DNA of 64,000 nt. It comes from Kitagawia praeruptora. Its lineage: Eukaryota > Streptophyta > Magnoliopsida > Apiales > Apiaceae. The notes under the pieces are model-generated. The model searched no databases, was not told the DNA's origin, and saw only the letters and a list, made by a program, of their open reading frames with translations. The position numbers and the translations under genes are program-made. The DNA is taken from the NCBI GenBank assembly GCA_037693485.1, contig CM075344.1:90555001-90619000 (forward strand). Reading direction: 5' to 3'. Position 1 is the stretch's first letter; every line of letters begins with the position of its first letter. Shown here in pieces: positions 1-9,189 of this stretch.

Positions 1-1323
1 AGAAGACTCAAGAGGTGTAGACATAGAAGTGATCTTGGGATGAGATCTTGGTTCAATAGACACAGTCTTTTGAGAGACAGTATCCAGTAACTGTTTTCCC
101 TTTTTAAGAACTACAGCCTTTTGAGAGACTGCAGCCTGGCTGTGACTAGGTTTTTCATCTCTTTGTGCTAACAAAGAAAGTTGAATTGAAGCCTTCAATT
201 CTGCTCTCTCAGCAAGAGTTAAATCATCATCATCTTCACTAGAGTTACTACTACTACTTGACACAACAAATCTTCTCTTCCTTACAACTGATGTCTTTTG
301 AGAAACACCAGAGGTTGGTTTCTTTGAAACAATAGGCTGTGGATCAAAATTTGGTTCTTGAATTGTTTCAGAGACTATAATGTTTTGGGCTACTTGGGTA
401 GACACAGGTGGGTTCTCCTCCAATTGAGATTCCTGAGCCATTTCACCACAAAAGAAAGAAGAATTGTAGAAAGTAGGAAGATGAGTTTTAAGAATTACCT
501 GAACATGTTGTGGATAATGAATTGCAGGTATTTCATCTAGATTCTTTTCATCGTCCTTCTTTGTAATGTCAGAGAAAATTCTCTTTTGCTGTTCATAAGA
601 AGAAACACAATGTTCTCTACCAAATCTAGTTTCAACATCAGAAATAAAATGGCTAATAAACATTTGCATAAATCTATGATAATAAACCATTTTTCTGTTT
701 TGATCTCTTAACCCAAGTTTAATACTCATCTGACTTAAGATAATATGACCAATGTTGATTACTCTGTCATAAAGCAAACTATAAGCAATATGTGATGTAA
801 CAGAAGTAATTTGCTGAAAAGAACTACATTTGCCAGTAAAACATTTAGCAATTTGATCAAAGTAAAAAGACCATTCCTTTCTAAGAAAAGACCTATTCAA
901 CTGGCTCATGTTATCTAGAGGTCCACTATATCCTAATTCAGACAATATAGTTCTTATATTATCATCAGATGGTACACTTACATAACTATCAGTAACAGGT
1001 AAGCAAAGTACTGAATTAACAACAGATTCAGTAATGTCAAATGAATCTTGTCCTAAATGTAGAACAATCTTACCTGATTGACTCTGAGTAGAATCAATTA
1101 CCTCAGCATTCTCCCAAGCTTGTGAAATAGCTACTTGATTAATCTGTGGAGATGCTGTCAATGCATAACTTAATGGTCCATACGCCAGAAAGTCCATGAT
1201 TGGATGAAAATCAGATGACACTCCTTCCTTGTTGGTGATAGCTGCAACATGATTGTTTGTCATAAAATCAAAGTCACCAAACTTGAAGGCTACTGATTTA
1301 GGTAATCTTCTCTGAGCTGCCAT
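1..1323 (-). CDS. Additional ORF downstream of pol in copia element 1 (partial)
   Basis: From an ATG at 1323-1321 the minus strand is open for 441 codons to the window edge without a stop. The N-terminal ~250 residues are folded-looking and homologous by eye to the 610-residue ORF at 49215-51047 in the second copia element: both share the pattern LSYA(L/M)T followed about 50 residues later by a LP-ending block, then KEWSF/KEWSY and an (F)TGK/(F)SGK motif. The C-terminal part is low complexity, with a run of five serines, an acidic stretch EDDDD and repeated VSQK(T/A) motifs. I do not recognise a catalytic domain. Its position matches the env-like or accessory ORF of Sirevirus-type elements, but no signal peptide or membrane segment is evident. 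Function unknown. Confidence 0.75.
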   Translation of the reverse strand, partial: MAAQRRLPKSVAFKFGDFDFMTNNHVAAITNKEGVSSDFHPIMDFLAYGPLSYALTASPQINQVAISQAWENAEVIDSTQSQSGKIVLHLGQDSFDITESVVNSVLCLPVTDSYVSVPSDDNIRTILSELGYSGPLDNMSQLNRSFLRKEWSFYFDQIAKCFTGKCSSFQQITSVTSHIAYSLLYDRVINIGHIILSQMSIKLGLRDQNRKMVYYHRFMQMFISHFISDVETRFGREHCVSSYEQQKRIFSDITKKDDEKNLDEIPAIHYPQHVQVILKTHLPTFYNSSFFCGEMAQESQLEENPPVSTQVAQNIIVSETIQEPNFDPQPIVSKKPTSGVSQKTSVVRKRRFVVSSSSSNSSEDDDDLTLAERAELKASIQLSLLAQRDEKPSHSQAAVSQKAVVLKKGKQLLDTVSQKTVSIEPRSHPKITSMSTPLESS

Positions 1324-2795
1324 TTTTGATCTGAAAAGAACTTGAAAAATTCTTGAAATAAATTAGTGATTTTGAAAACTCAAGAGTGATTTTTGCTTTA
1401 GAGAATGTAAAATTAGAGAAAGCAATTACACGATTAGAGTTTCAAAACAAATATATTTCACAAATCTTTCAGACCACTATCCCACGTTGACACGTAGATT
1501 GACAGGTGTCAGTCCCTGAAAAATGCGGTTACCCACGATTTTTGAAAAATAAAATCCAAAATTGATTTTTCATGAAATAAATCAGGGTATAAATAATCAA
1601 TACTGATCAGCTTCCTTTTCCTGATGACCTCTCATCAAAATAATCACAAAATGCAATGTGATTTAAAAATATAATTTTCAAATCCTGATGGTCACACATG
1701 AAATCCTGATTAATATCATCAGAGACTTAATATGGAGTTTTCCACGTGGCATTTTTCTTCTATCTGAAAAAGAAAATAAACAATTAATCTGAACAGAAAA
1801 TCAATTGGTTAGATATTTTCAATATTTCTTGAAAACAAGAAATACAGTCACATGCAATAATTAGCATTTGACTTCATTAAAACTTCCAAGTGACTGCTCA
1901 GCTTCTCACGTCTTTCTTTAAAAGAACCAGACGCCTTATGCCATTCTCCATAATTTCTTTTCTTCTCAACAATGCTTCTCAAACCAAAATTCCCTTCAAA
2001 CCCATTTTTCAGATTTTTCTCAATCGACGAACATCCTGTTCTTGATCATCTCTTTGAACAAATGACTCTTCTCATCGAACTAATCATAAATGGATTGGTT
2101 TTCGACAATATCAAGAGATTTCTCCTAGAACATCCATATGTTGGATACAATCTTCCCCTAACCTCCTCAAAACTTGAGGATGAAGAATTTGGCCGAGAGT
2201 CTGAGGTTGATCTTGATGGGGATGCTATACATTTAAGTTAGCTGCTCTCATTCAAGTCGCCCAGACAAGGAATCCAAGAGCAAATGAGGCTTTCATCCCC
2301 TGATGGATTTCTTGAGATGCTCCTTGTCCTGTACCTCAGAGTTCATATCAATAGACAAGTATAGAATTATCAATAGAAATTTAGACAAAAAGATGTTGTA
2401 TTTCATTTCCATGTAATGATTTCTATTAATGAAAATATAGTTTCTTGTTATCTGCTTGTCTTTTGATTTTTGAATGATGTATAAATTATCAGTATGCAAA
2501 TATCAAAACTTGCTAGCATAGACTTAACACATCACAGAATTAGATTACTACACAAAGTAAACGTCAGGATTTGAAACAATTTTCATAATCCTGATACTGA
2601 CACAATACTGATGACGTCAGCATCCTGATAACAAATCTAATCCTGATGATTATTAACAAGTCTATCATACTGAAATTTATCAAGGCAATGTGTTATAACT
2701 CAAGCATTTTAACAATCAAATATAGATCCTGACAAGAATATCAAGTCTATAAGCTAAGAACAACATACCTTGCTACTTTTGCAGATGTTACAGAT
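1324..2795 (-). other. Spacer between pol and additional ORF of element 1, with dispersed TCCTGATG words
   Basis: About 1.47 kb without a sense ORF. It holds several copies of the word TCCTGATG or its complement (around 1618, 1685, 2588, 2625 and 2641), the same word found in the LTR and in the integrase-RT linker of this element. One antisense ORF (1972-2241) is listed separately. The corresponding spacer in copia element 2 is only about 570 bp. Confidence 0.6.
1972..2241 (+). CDS. Unrecognised 89-residue antisense ORF inside copia element 1
   Basis: An ATG-started ORF on the strand opposite to gag-pol, in the spacer between pol and the additional ORF. The peptide is not low complexity: a basic/aromatic N-terminus, then a hydrophobic helix-like stretch containing LLIELIINGLVFDNI, then an acidic C-terminal tail. 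It is preceded by a CT-rich stretch. I recognise no family. It could be a captured gene fragment, an antisense accessory ORF, or chance; the composition is somewhat more protein-like than most antisense ORFs here. Confidence 0.3.
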   Translation: MLLKPKFPSNPFFRFFSIDEHPVLDHLFEQMTLLIELIINGLVFDNIKRFLLEHPYVGYNLPLTSSKLEDEEFGRESEVDLDGDAIHLS

Positions 2796-5368
2796 CTAAA
2801 AATTTAACATTCCTAACTCACTTACTAGTCTACTGAATGTAGTCTCATCAAGTGATTTAGTTAAAATATCTGCAAGCTGTTTGTCAGTAGGAACAAAATG
2901 AAGTTCCACAGTACCATTCTCAATATGTTCTCTAATAAAATGATACCTGACATCAATGTGCTTAGTCTTTGAATGTTGAACTGGATTTTCTGCAATTTTA
3001 ATAGCACTAGTATTATCACAAAACATAGGAATATTACTAAGTGTCATACCATAATCCAGCAACTGATTTCTTATCCAAAGGAGATGTGCACAACAACTGC
3101 CTGCTGCTATGTACTCAGCTTCTGCAGTTGAGGTTGAAACAGATTGTTGCTTCTTGCTTGCCCAAGAAATCAATCTATTTCCCAAGAATTGACATGTACC
3201 TGTAGTGCTTTTCCTGTCTATCTTACACCCTGCATAATCAGAGTCTTGAATTTTGAATGAGCTGCAAATGCAAGAAACATTCTGATTGCTTCCAATCTTG
3301 CTACAGGTGCAAAGGTCTCATCATAATCAATGCCTTCTTCCTGAGAATAACCCTTGGCCACCAGTCTTGCTTTGTTTCTTACAATCATACCAGATTCATC
3401 TAGCTTGTTTCTGAAAACCCATCTTGCACCAACAATAGATCTATCTTTAGGTCTTGGTACCAGTTTCCAGACTTTGTTTCTCTCAAATTCATTTAACTCC
3501 TCCTGCATTGCAATTACCCAATCAGGATCTTGTAAGGCTTCTTCAACCTTCTTAGGTTCATTCTTTGAGAGAAAACAACTATACAAGCATTCATTTTGAA
3601 TTGATCTTCTAGTTCGAACACCACTATTTGGATCACCAATTATCAAATCTTCAGTATGATCCTTTGTCCATTTTCTAACAGGTGGTAGATTAACTCTGCT
3701 AGTCTCTCCCCCTAAGTTAGTGGTATCCCTTGTAGAAGAATTCTCTCTACCTTCAAAAACTCTCCTTTGATCAATAGAATCAGTAGATTCCATATTGCTG
3801 CTAGTTACTGATCTTTCCTCAGTAGACTCTGAAAGGTCAGTTCCTGATGGAGTAGACACTGAAACGTCAATTCCTGATGGAATAGACTCTGAAAGACTAG
3901 TCTGCTCCTGATGATCACTGTGTTCTCTCTGATTTATTTGCTCCCCCTCAACAGTAGCATTCCTTTGAGAAGCAATAGAAATTCCTTCTGGAGAACCTTC
4001 ATCATCACTTGAGAGTATCTCAGAATTCTTCAGATTTTCAAATTCCAATTTGTCATGGCTTTCATCAGTTTGCAAAATTCCAAATTTCTTATCATCAAAT
4101 GCAACATGAATTGATTCCATAACAATGTGAGTTCTGAGATTATAAACTTTGAAGGCCTTAGATGCTGAATATCCTAGAAAAATTGCTTCATCCGATTTGG
4201 CTTCAAATTTTCCAAGTTGTTCTGGATGAACTTTTAGGACATAGCATTTGCATCCAAAGATGTGAAAATATTTCACACTTGGTTTCTTTCCTTTGATCAT
4301 CTCATAGGGAGTTTTTCCATGACTATTTACCAAGGTACAATTTTGAGTGAAACATGCAGTGTTAATAGCTTCTGCCCAAAAGTAGGTTGGAAGTTTTGCA
4401 TCTGCAAGCATGGTTCTTGCTGCCTCTATGAGAGTCCTGTTCTTTCTTTCCACTACACCATTTTGTTGAGGTGTACCAGGTGCAGAAAACTGTTGAGTGA
4501 TTCCATTGTCTGCACAAAACCCCTCCATTGTAGAATTCTTGAATTCTGTACCATTGTCACTCCTAAGTACTTTGACTTTGTACTCAGAGTTATTACGAAT
4601 ATTCTTGATGAGTTCAATGATTTGCTGAGGAGCTTCATCCTTCTTGTGTAGAAAGAACACCCATGTGAACCTTGTGAAATCATCCACCATAACTAGAGCA
4701 TATCTTTTCTTGCTGATAGACATAATGTTTACTGGACCAAACAGATCAAGATGTAGCATGTGAAATGGTTCAGTAATTGAATTTTCAGTTTTGCTCTTGA
4801 AAGTGATTCTTCTTTGCTTTCCAAGCTGACATGCATCACAAAGTCCATCTTGCACAAAATTTGCCTGTGGTAGGCCTCTCACCAAATTGTGTTTAACAAG
4901 TTGATTAAGCTTCTTGAAATTAAGATGTGAGAGCTTCTTGTGCCAATTCCAGCTTTCATCACTTGTTGCTTTGCTGAAGAGACATCTAACAATTCCTTTA
5001 GATGTATCACTTAAGCTGGCTTCATATATGTTACCATGTCTTTGACCAGTTAGAACAATGTCTCCATTCTGCATATTCAAGATTTTGCATCCTTCTCTGT
5101 CAAAGATTGATTTGTAACCTTTATCACCCAGTTGACTTATGCTTAAAAGAGTATGTTTCAAGCCTTCAACCAGTGCTACATTTCCTATGATGACATTCCC
5201 CAAAACAATTGAGCCATATCCCAGAGTTTCTCCTTTGTTGCCATCTCCAAAAGATATTACTGGGCCAGCTTTCCTCTCAAACTTTGTAAGCAGGGACTTC
5301 TTTCCAGTCATATGTCCAGAGCATCCACTGTCCAAGATAATTGAATGCTTCTTTCCTGTGCCCTGCAA
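2796..5368 (-). pseudogene. pol: Copia pol of element 1, reverse transcriptase deleted
   Basis: Pol polyprotein of a copia element. The first part (5368 down to about 3245) carries a protease site LDSGCSGHMTG, the gag-pre-integrase zinc region (HKKLSHLNFKKL), an rve integrase core (LHLDLFGPVN, RSDNGTEF and GVVERKNRTLIEAARTML supply the D, D and E) and the start of the RT (WVFRNKLDESG, ARLVAKGYSQEEGIDYDETFAPVARLEAIR). It then jumps directly to RNase H: SDYAGCKIDRKSTTG, then 2796-3185 with AEYIAAGSC, DNTSAIKIAENPVQHSKTKH and LADILTKSLDE. Compared with the intact copy at 51621-55001, about 260 residues are missing, including YVDD, and the frame shifts at the junction. The integrase-RT linker holds several TCCTGATGG words. 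It cannot encode an active RT. Confidence 0.92.
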
Positions 5369-5379
5369 ACAAAAAGTAA

Positions 5380-7671
5380 CTAGTTAGAATTTTTTAGGAC
5401 CCAACTTTGATTGGATCCTTTCTTACTAGATTTAGAGACAACAGACTTTGAAGATTTTGCTTTTATTGTACCTGTTGCAGAGTCAACTTTAGACTCTGAT
5501 CTCACAAACTGTTTGTGACTAGGAGTTTCAGATTTCAAAGAATAATAGTCATAATACAGTTCATGATATTCTCTACACATGTAAATGGAATGAAGTAAAC
5601 TACCACAATGATAACAAGCTTTTTGTGGTTGGTATTGAATTTTCTGAGTCTTGGGGAATCTGGACTCAGTTTTCCAAGAAGGTTTTTGATTGCAGTCTAG
5701 GGCCAAATGATTATGATTACCACACTTATAGCATTTTTTCCTAGGTGCATCAGGTACATTCTTGTAATTATTCTCTTTGTTAATACCTTCTTTTCCATTC
5801 CTATTTCTCTTGATCTTGCTAGACTCTGAAAGACCATCTAATCTCTGTTTCAACTGAGACTTAGACAGAAACCCTATGTTTACATTCTTAGGTTTCTCTA
5901 ACACTTTCTCATCTGAATTACTATTGTTAATCCTTTTGTGTACAACAGGGGTACCTTTTGAATCAACAAATTTAACATGATTAGGTTCAGAAACAATTTT
6001 CTTACCTTCAGATTTAGATGTGTTAGCTTCTACCTTACTATCATCATTGACAATAGCTACTTTTTCTTCTTGTCTAGCCTTATCAAAACCTAAACCATTA
6101 ACCTTACCACGAATTCCACTCTCAAAGATTTCTATTGTCTTCTTACTGGAATTGTTAATGGTCTTAATCACATCTCTCTCTTCTTCTAGTTCTTTTCTGA
6201 CATAGTCATAAGCCTCAAGAATAACACTATAATCATGCTTAGCTTTATCAGAACTTAACTTGTATTCTTCCATTTGAATTAATTCAGATTCAAGAAAATT
6301 ATTTCTATCAACTAATTTATCATTCTTAACCTTAAGTTCATCTCTTTCACAAGTAAGAATTCTAAAATTAGTCATAAGATTCTTAAACTCAGCATGGATA
6401 GATCTAATTTCATCAGAATTTAAGCTATCAAATGAATCAAGAGAGTGAAGTGATACCTTAACAGAGGATGGAGAAGTTTTCTTTGGAGATCCAGGTTTGT
6501 CTGAACTATTGGCCATCAATGCAATGTTGTCATAATCCAATTCATCTTCAGAGTCACTGGAATCAGCCCAATCCTTCTGTGTGACCATAAGTGCATTACC
6601 CTTTCCTGAATTCCTAGGCTTCTTACACTCACTAGCAAAATGTCCAAGCTCGCTGCAGTTAAAGCACTTGATCTTGGCCTTATCAAGCTTGACAATTGTA
6701 CTTTTGCTTTTGTCACTCTTCCTCTCCTCTTTCTTTTGAAAAGGTCCTTTGCTAAATCTTCTCCTGTTGAATCTTCCTTTCTTGAAAGCTTTAGCAAACA
6801 TAGCAAAGAGTTCTTGCATATCAGATTCAGAATCATTGTTGTCAGAGTCCATATCAGTAGTCTCTGACTCAGAACTTTCTTTGCTTTTCTTCTTCCTTGA
6901 ATTCTTTACAGCAATCTCTTCATGCTGTTCTTCAGGAAGCTTCTTAACTTCAGATTGAGCAGTAAGTGCAATAGTCTTCATCTTTCCTTCACTCCTACTC
7001 TTCTTCTGCTGCTTGTCAAGTTCATAAGCTCTCAATTTTCCATATACTGCCTCTAATGAAATCTCATCCAGATCATTAGCTTCCTCAATCGCAGATATCT
7101 TCTCATTGTAGAAATCAGGCAAAGCTTTCATGAACTTTGTATTCATATCCTCCAAGTCATAATATTTACCATGCATGGCCATCTCATTTATGAGTTTTGT
7201 AAACCTATCAAAGGTATCAGTAAGTGACTCACCAGACTTGGATTCAAAGTACTCATACTGTTGTATAAGTAATGTCCTCATATTCTTCCTGACAGGCTTA
7301 GTTCCTTCACAGTGAACCTTAAGATTGTCCCATATATCCTTAGCAGTTTTACAAGAGAGAACATAGTTAGTGAGAACAGAATCAAGACTGTTGAATAATA
7401 TGTTTCTCACTTTAGCATCTTTGAGAACATTCTCCTTGTCCTTATCTGACCATTCAGATTTTGGCTTCTCTGCTGTATGTTCTGGAACAACCACACCATC
7501 AACTGTTGCTTGTCCAACGACCTTTGTTGGAACAAAAGGTCCATCTCTGATTCTGTCAAGATAATCAGGATCTGTTGCTTCCAGATGATGCAACATCTTT
7601 ACTTCCCATAGAGTATATTCGTTTCTCTTGAGCATAGGAATTTTAGTATTCCCATCCTTGTAACCAGACAT
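5380..7671 (-). CDS. gag: Copia Gag of element 1
   Basis: Gag nucleocapsid precursor of 763 residues, intact. The start is MSGYKDGNTKIPMLKRNEY, just downstream of the primer binding site. The N-terminal half is the UBN2-like Gag fold (FNSLDSVLTNYVLSCKTAKD, then QYEYFESKSGESLTDTFDRF). A serine/acid-rich region and a coiled-coil-like segment follow. There are three CCHC knuckles: CFNCSELGHFASECKK, CYKCGNHNHLALDC and CYHCGSLLHSIYMC. It ends about 10 nt before pol, and pol lies in the -1 frame relative to gag. The same gag/pol relation occurs in copia element 2. Confidence 0.92.
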   Translation of the reverse strand: MSGYKDGNTKIPMLKRNEYTLWEVKMLHHLEATDPDYLDRIRDGPFVPTKVVGQATVDGVVVPEHTAEKPKSEWSDKDKENVLKDAKVRNILFNSLDSVLTNYVLSCKTAKDIWDNLKVHCEGTKPVRKNMRTLLIQQYEYFESKSGESLTDTFDRFTKLINEMAMHGKYYDLEDMNTKFMKALPDFYNEKISAIEEANDLDEISLEAVYGKLRAYELDKQQKKSRSEGKMKTIALTAQSEVKKLPEEQHEEIAVKNSRKKKSKESSESETTDMDSDNNDSESDMQELFAMFAKAFKKGRFNRRRFSKGPFQKKEERKSDKSKSTIVKLDKAKIKCFNCSELGHFASECKKPRNSGKGNALMVTQKDWADSSDSEDELDYDNIALMANSSDKPGSPKKTSPSSVKVSLHSLDSFDSLNSDEIRSIHAEFKNLMTNFRILTCERDELKVKNDKLVDRNNFLESELIQMEEYKLSSDKAKHDYSVILEAYDYVRKELEEERDVIKTINNSSKKTIEIFESGIRGKVNGLGFDKARQEEKVAIVNDDSKVEANTSKSEGKKIVSEPNHVKFVDSKGTPVVHKRINNSNSDEKVLEKPKNVNIGFLSKSQLKQRLDGLSESSKIKRNRNGKEGINKENNYKNVPDAPRKKCYKCGNHNHLALDCNQKPSWKTESRFPKTQKIQYQPQKACYHCGSLLHSIYMCREYHELYYDYYSLKSETPSHKQFVRSESKVDSATGTIKAKSSKSVVSKSSKKGSNQSWVLKNSN

Positions 7672-7706
7672 GATTGCAGATCTTTATGATTACTCGAAAT
7701 CAACCT

Positions 7707-7718
7707 GCTCTGATACCA
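7707..7718 (-). promoter_or_regulatory. Primer binding site, initiator tRNA-Met, element 1
   Basis: The minus strand reads TGGTATCAGAGC, complementary to the 3' end of plant initiator tRNA-Met, two bases inside the 5' LTR. This is the usual primer of Ty1/copia elements. Confidence 0.92.
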
Positions 7719-7720
7719 AT

Positions 7721-8451
7721 TGTTAACTCGAATAACTTGTAGAAGGGGGGGTTGAATACAAGTTATATAATCGTGTCTGATTTTTGCTTGATTATATGAA
7801 CAAGAATAAACGAATGAATCAAACTCTTGTTTGTATTAATAAGATCAAATACAAACTCTACCAAAGGTGTACAATACCTTTAGCAGCTGCTGACAATACA
7901 AATCTCTCTCTGTTTGTTTCGAACTCTCGAATACAAACCTTATACAGAGCTACGCACATTCACTTGTTTGACTCACACTCTTTACAATGATATTGAGAGA
8001 GTATTTATAATGCTACCTATCAACTAATAACAGAAAGATATAATCTATACATGACAATGTTCTGCCTTCTAGTCGATAGTTTCCTTCAATAGAAAAACTC
8101 TTTCCTTCATAATATCTTCTTGCTTGTTCTTCAAACAACGATCCTGTTTTATAGCACTTACCAGTTTCTGTAGCATCCATAATGACATCATCAGTAACAC
8201 GACTGATATCAGGATCTGTACACTGCATCAGTATCTGATCAACCATCAGTATTGGACCGTCATCAGGATTTGCTCTCTGTTCCTGACATGTAGTCTCCGA
8301 TACACTGTTCATTCCTGACTAAATTATACAGACAACTGTCTTACACATAAATCCTATATACAGTGCTAAATCCTTTATAAGATCAGGATTACAAGAAGTA
8401 TAATGTGTAAATTCTATTCTTAACATCACAACTTATGAATTATTCCTAACA
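7721..8451 (-). repeat. 5' LTR of copia element 1
   Basis: Bounded by TGTTAACTC and CCTAACA in plus-strand reading, giving TGTTA...TAACA termini, 731 bp. On the minus strand a TATAAATAC box lies at about 8001-8010, so U3 is 8011-8451. U3 holds a cluster of ATCAGGAT/CATCAG words at about 8160-8390. The U5 side contains the run GTAGAAGGGGGGG followed by TTGAATACAA, shared with the other copia LTRs in this window. Confidence 0.9.
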
Positions 8452-8810
8452 TACTATTCCTTGTTGAGCCAAGATTCTTCAAATTCATCAGATGCATAAA
8501 CAACATGCCCCACTTTCTACTCTTTGCACATATTTATGTGTAATTTGCTCAGCTGCTTCCCATCAACTGCTTCCATTCCGCTTTTTCTATGCGTGAATTC
8601 TTTTTTCTCAATTTGTGATGCTTGTTGAGCTGGTTGCACCGTTAATCCTTGTTGCGAATTCCGTTTTCTCGTACTATCATGTTGTTATCAACTTTTAGAA
8701 GTCGTCTTTAGTTCCTTTTCCTATGCAATTCGTCATCTCATACATCCTAGCAATTATGTAAACTAGCTGGCCAACATTGACGCCAAACCTCGCAACTTGG
8801 AAACGTATCA

Positions 8811-9189
8811 TTCTGGATAGCTTGACCATTCTTCACTAATTATGGCATAACTCCCTGTAGAAAAGGTATTTTGACGAGCCGTAAATTTTGTTGTAACTAC
8901 ACTCCGATATCTTTCCAACAATGTATCATACTACACCTAGAACTTTCCAGATCAAAGCAGTTTATTCTGCGAATTTGGCTAAAAAATGGGAGACTCAGAA
9001 TTCTGGACAGCTGGACCACCCTTGACTAAATATGGCATAACTTCCTGTTGGAAAGGTATTTTTACGAGCCGTAAATTTTGCTGGAAACTAGACTCTGATA
9101 CCTTTCTAACGGTATATCATATTGTGTCTACAACCTTCCAGATCAAAGCAGTTTATTCCGTGAAGTTGGCTCAAAAATTGCAGTCAGAA
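8811..9189 (+). repeat. Imperfect tandem duplication of ~190 bp
   Basis: Two diverged copies (8811-9000 and 9001-9189), each beginning TTCTGGA, containing TATGGCATAACT, GAGCCGTAAATTTTG and CTTTCCAGATCAAAGCAG or close variants. A third start (TTCTGG) follows at 9190. They lie in the internal region of the LARD-like element; no coding meaning seen. Confidence 0.75.

Larger units (their letters stand above)
1..8451 (-). mobile_element. Ty1/copia retrotransposon, element 1 (3' end outside window)
   Basis: Seen: reading the minus strand from 8451 down there is a 5' LTR, a 12-nt primer binding site, gag, pol and an additional ORF that runs off the left edge, so the 3' LTR is not in the window. The order protease-integrase-RT-RNase H in pol places it in Ty1/copia. 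The large gag with several zinc knuckles and the extra ORF after pol recall Sirevirus-type elements (inference). It is defective: most of the reverse transcriptase is deleted. The five bases beyond the LTR are TACTA (8452-8456), the expected target duplication, but the left copy is outside. It appears to be inserted into the non-autonomous LTR element to its right. Confidence 0.9.

Noticed and set aside
8013..8312. 99-codon minus-strand ORF
   Set aside because: Lies wholly in the copia element 1 LTR and its translation follows the repeated CATCAGGAT word; not a gene.
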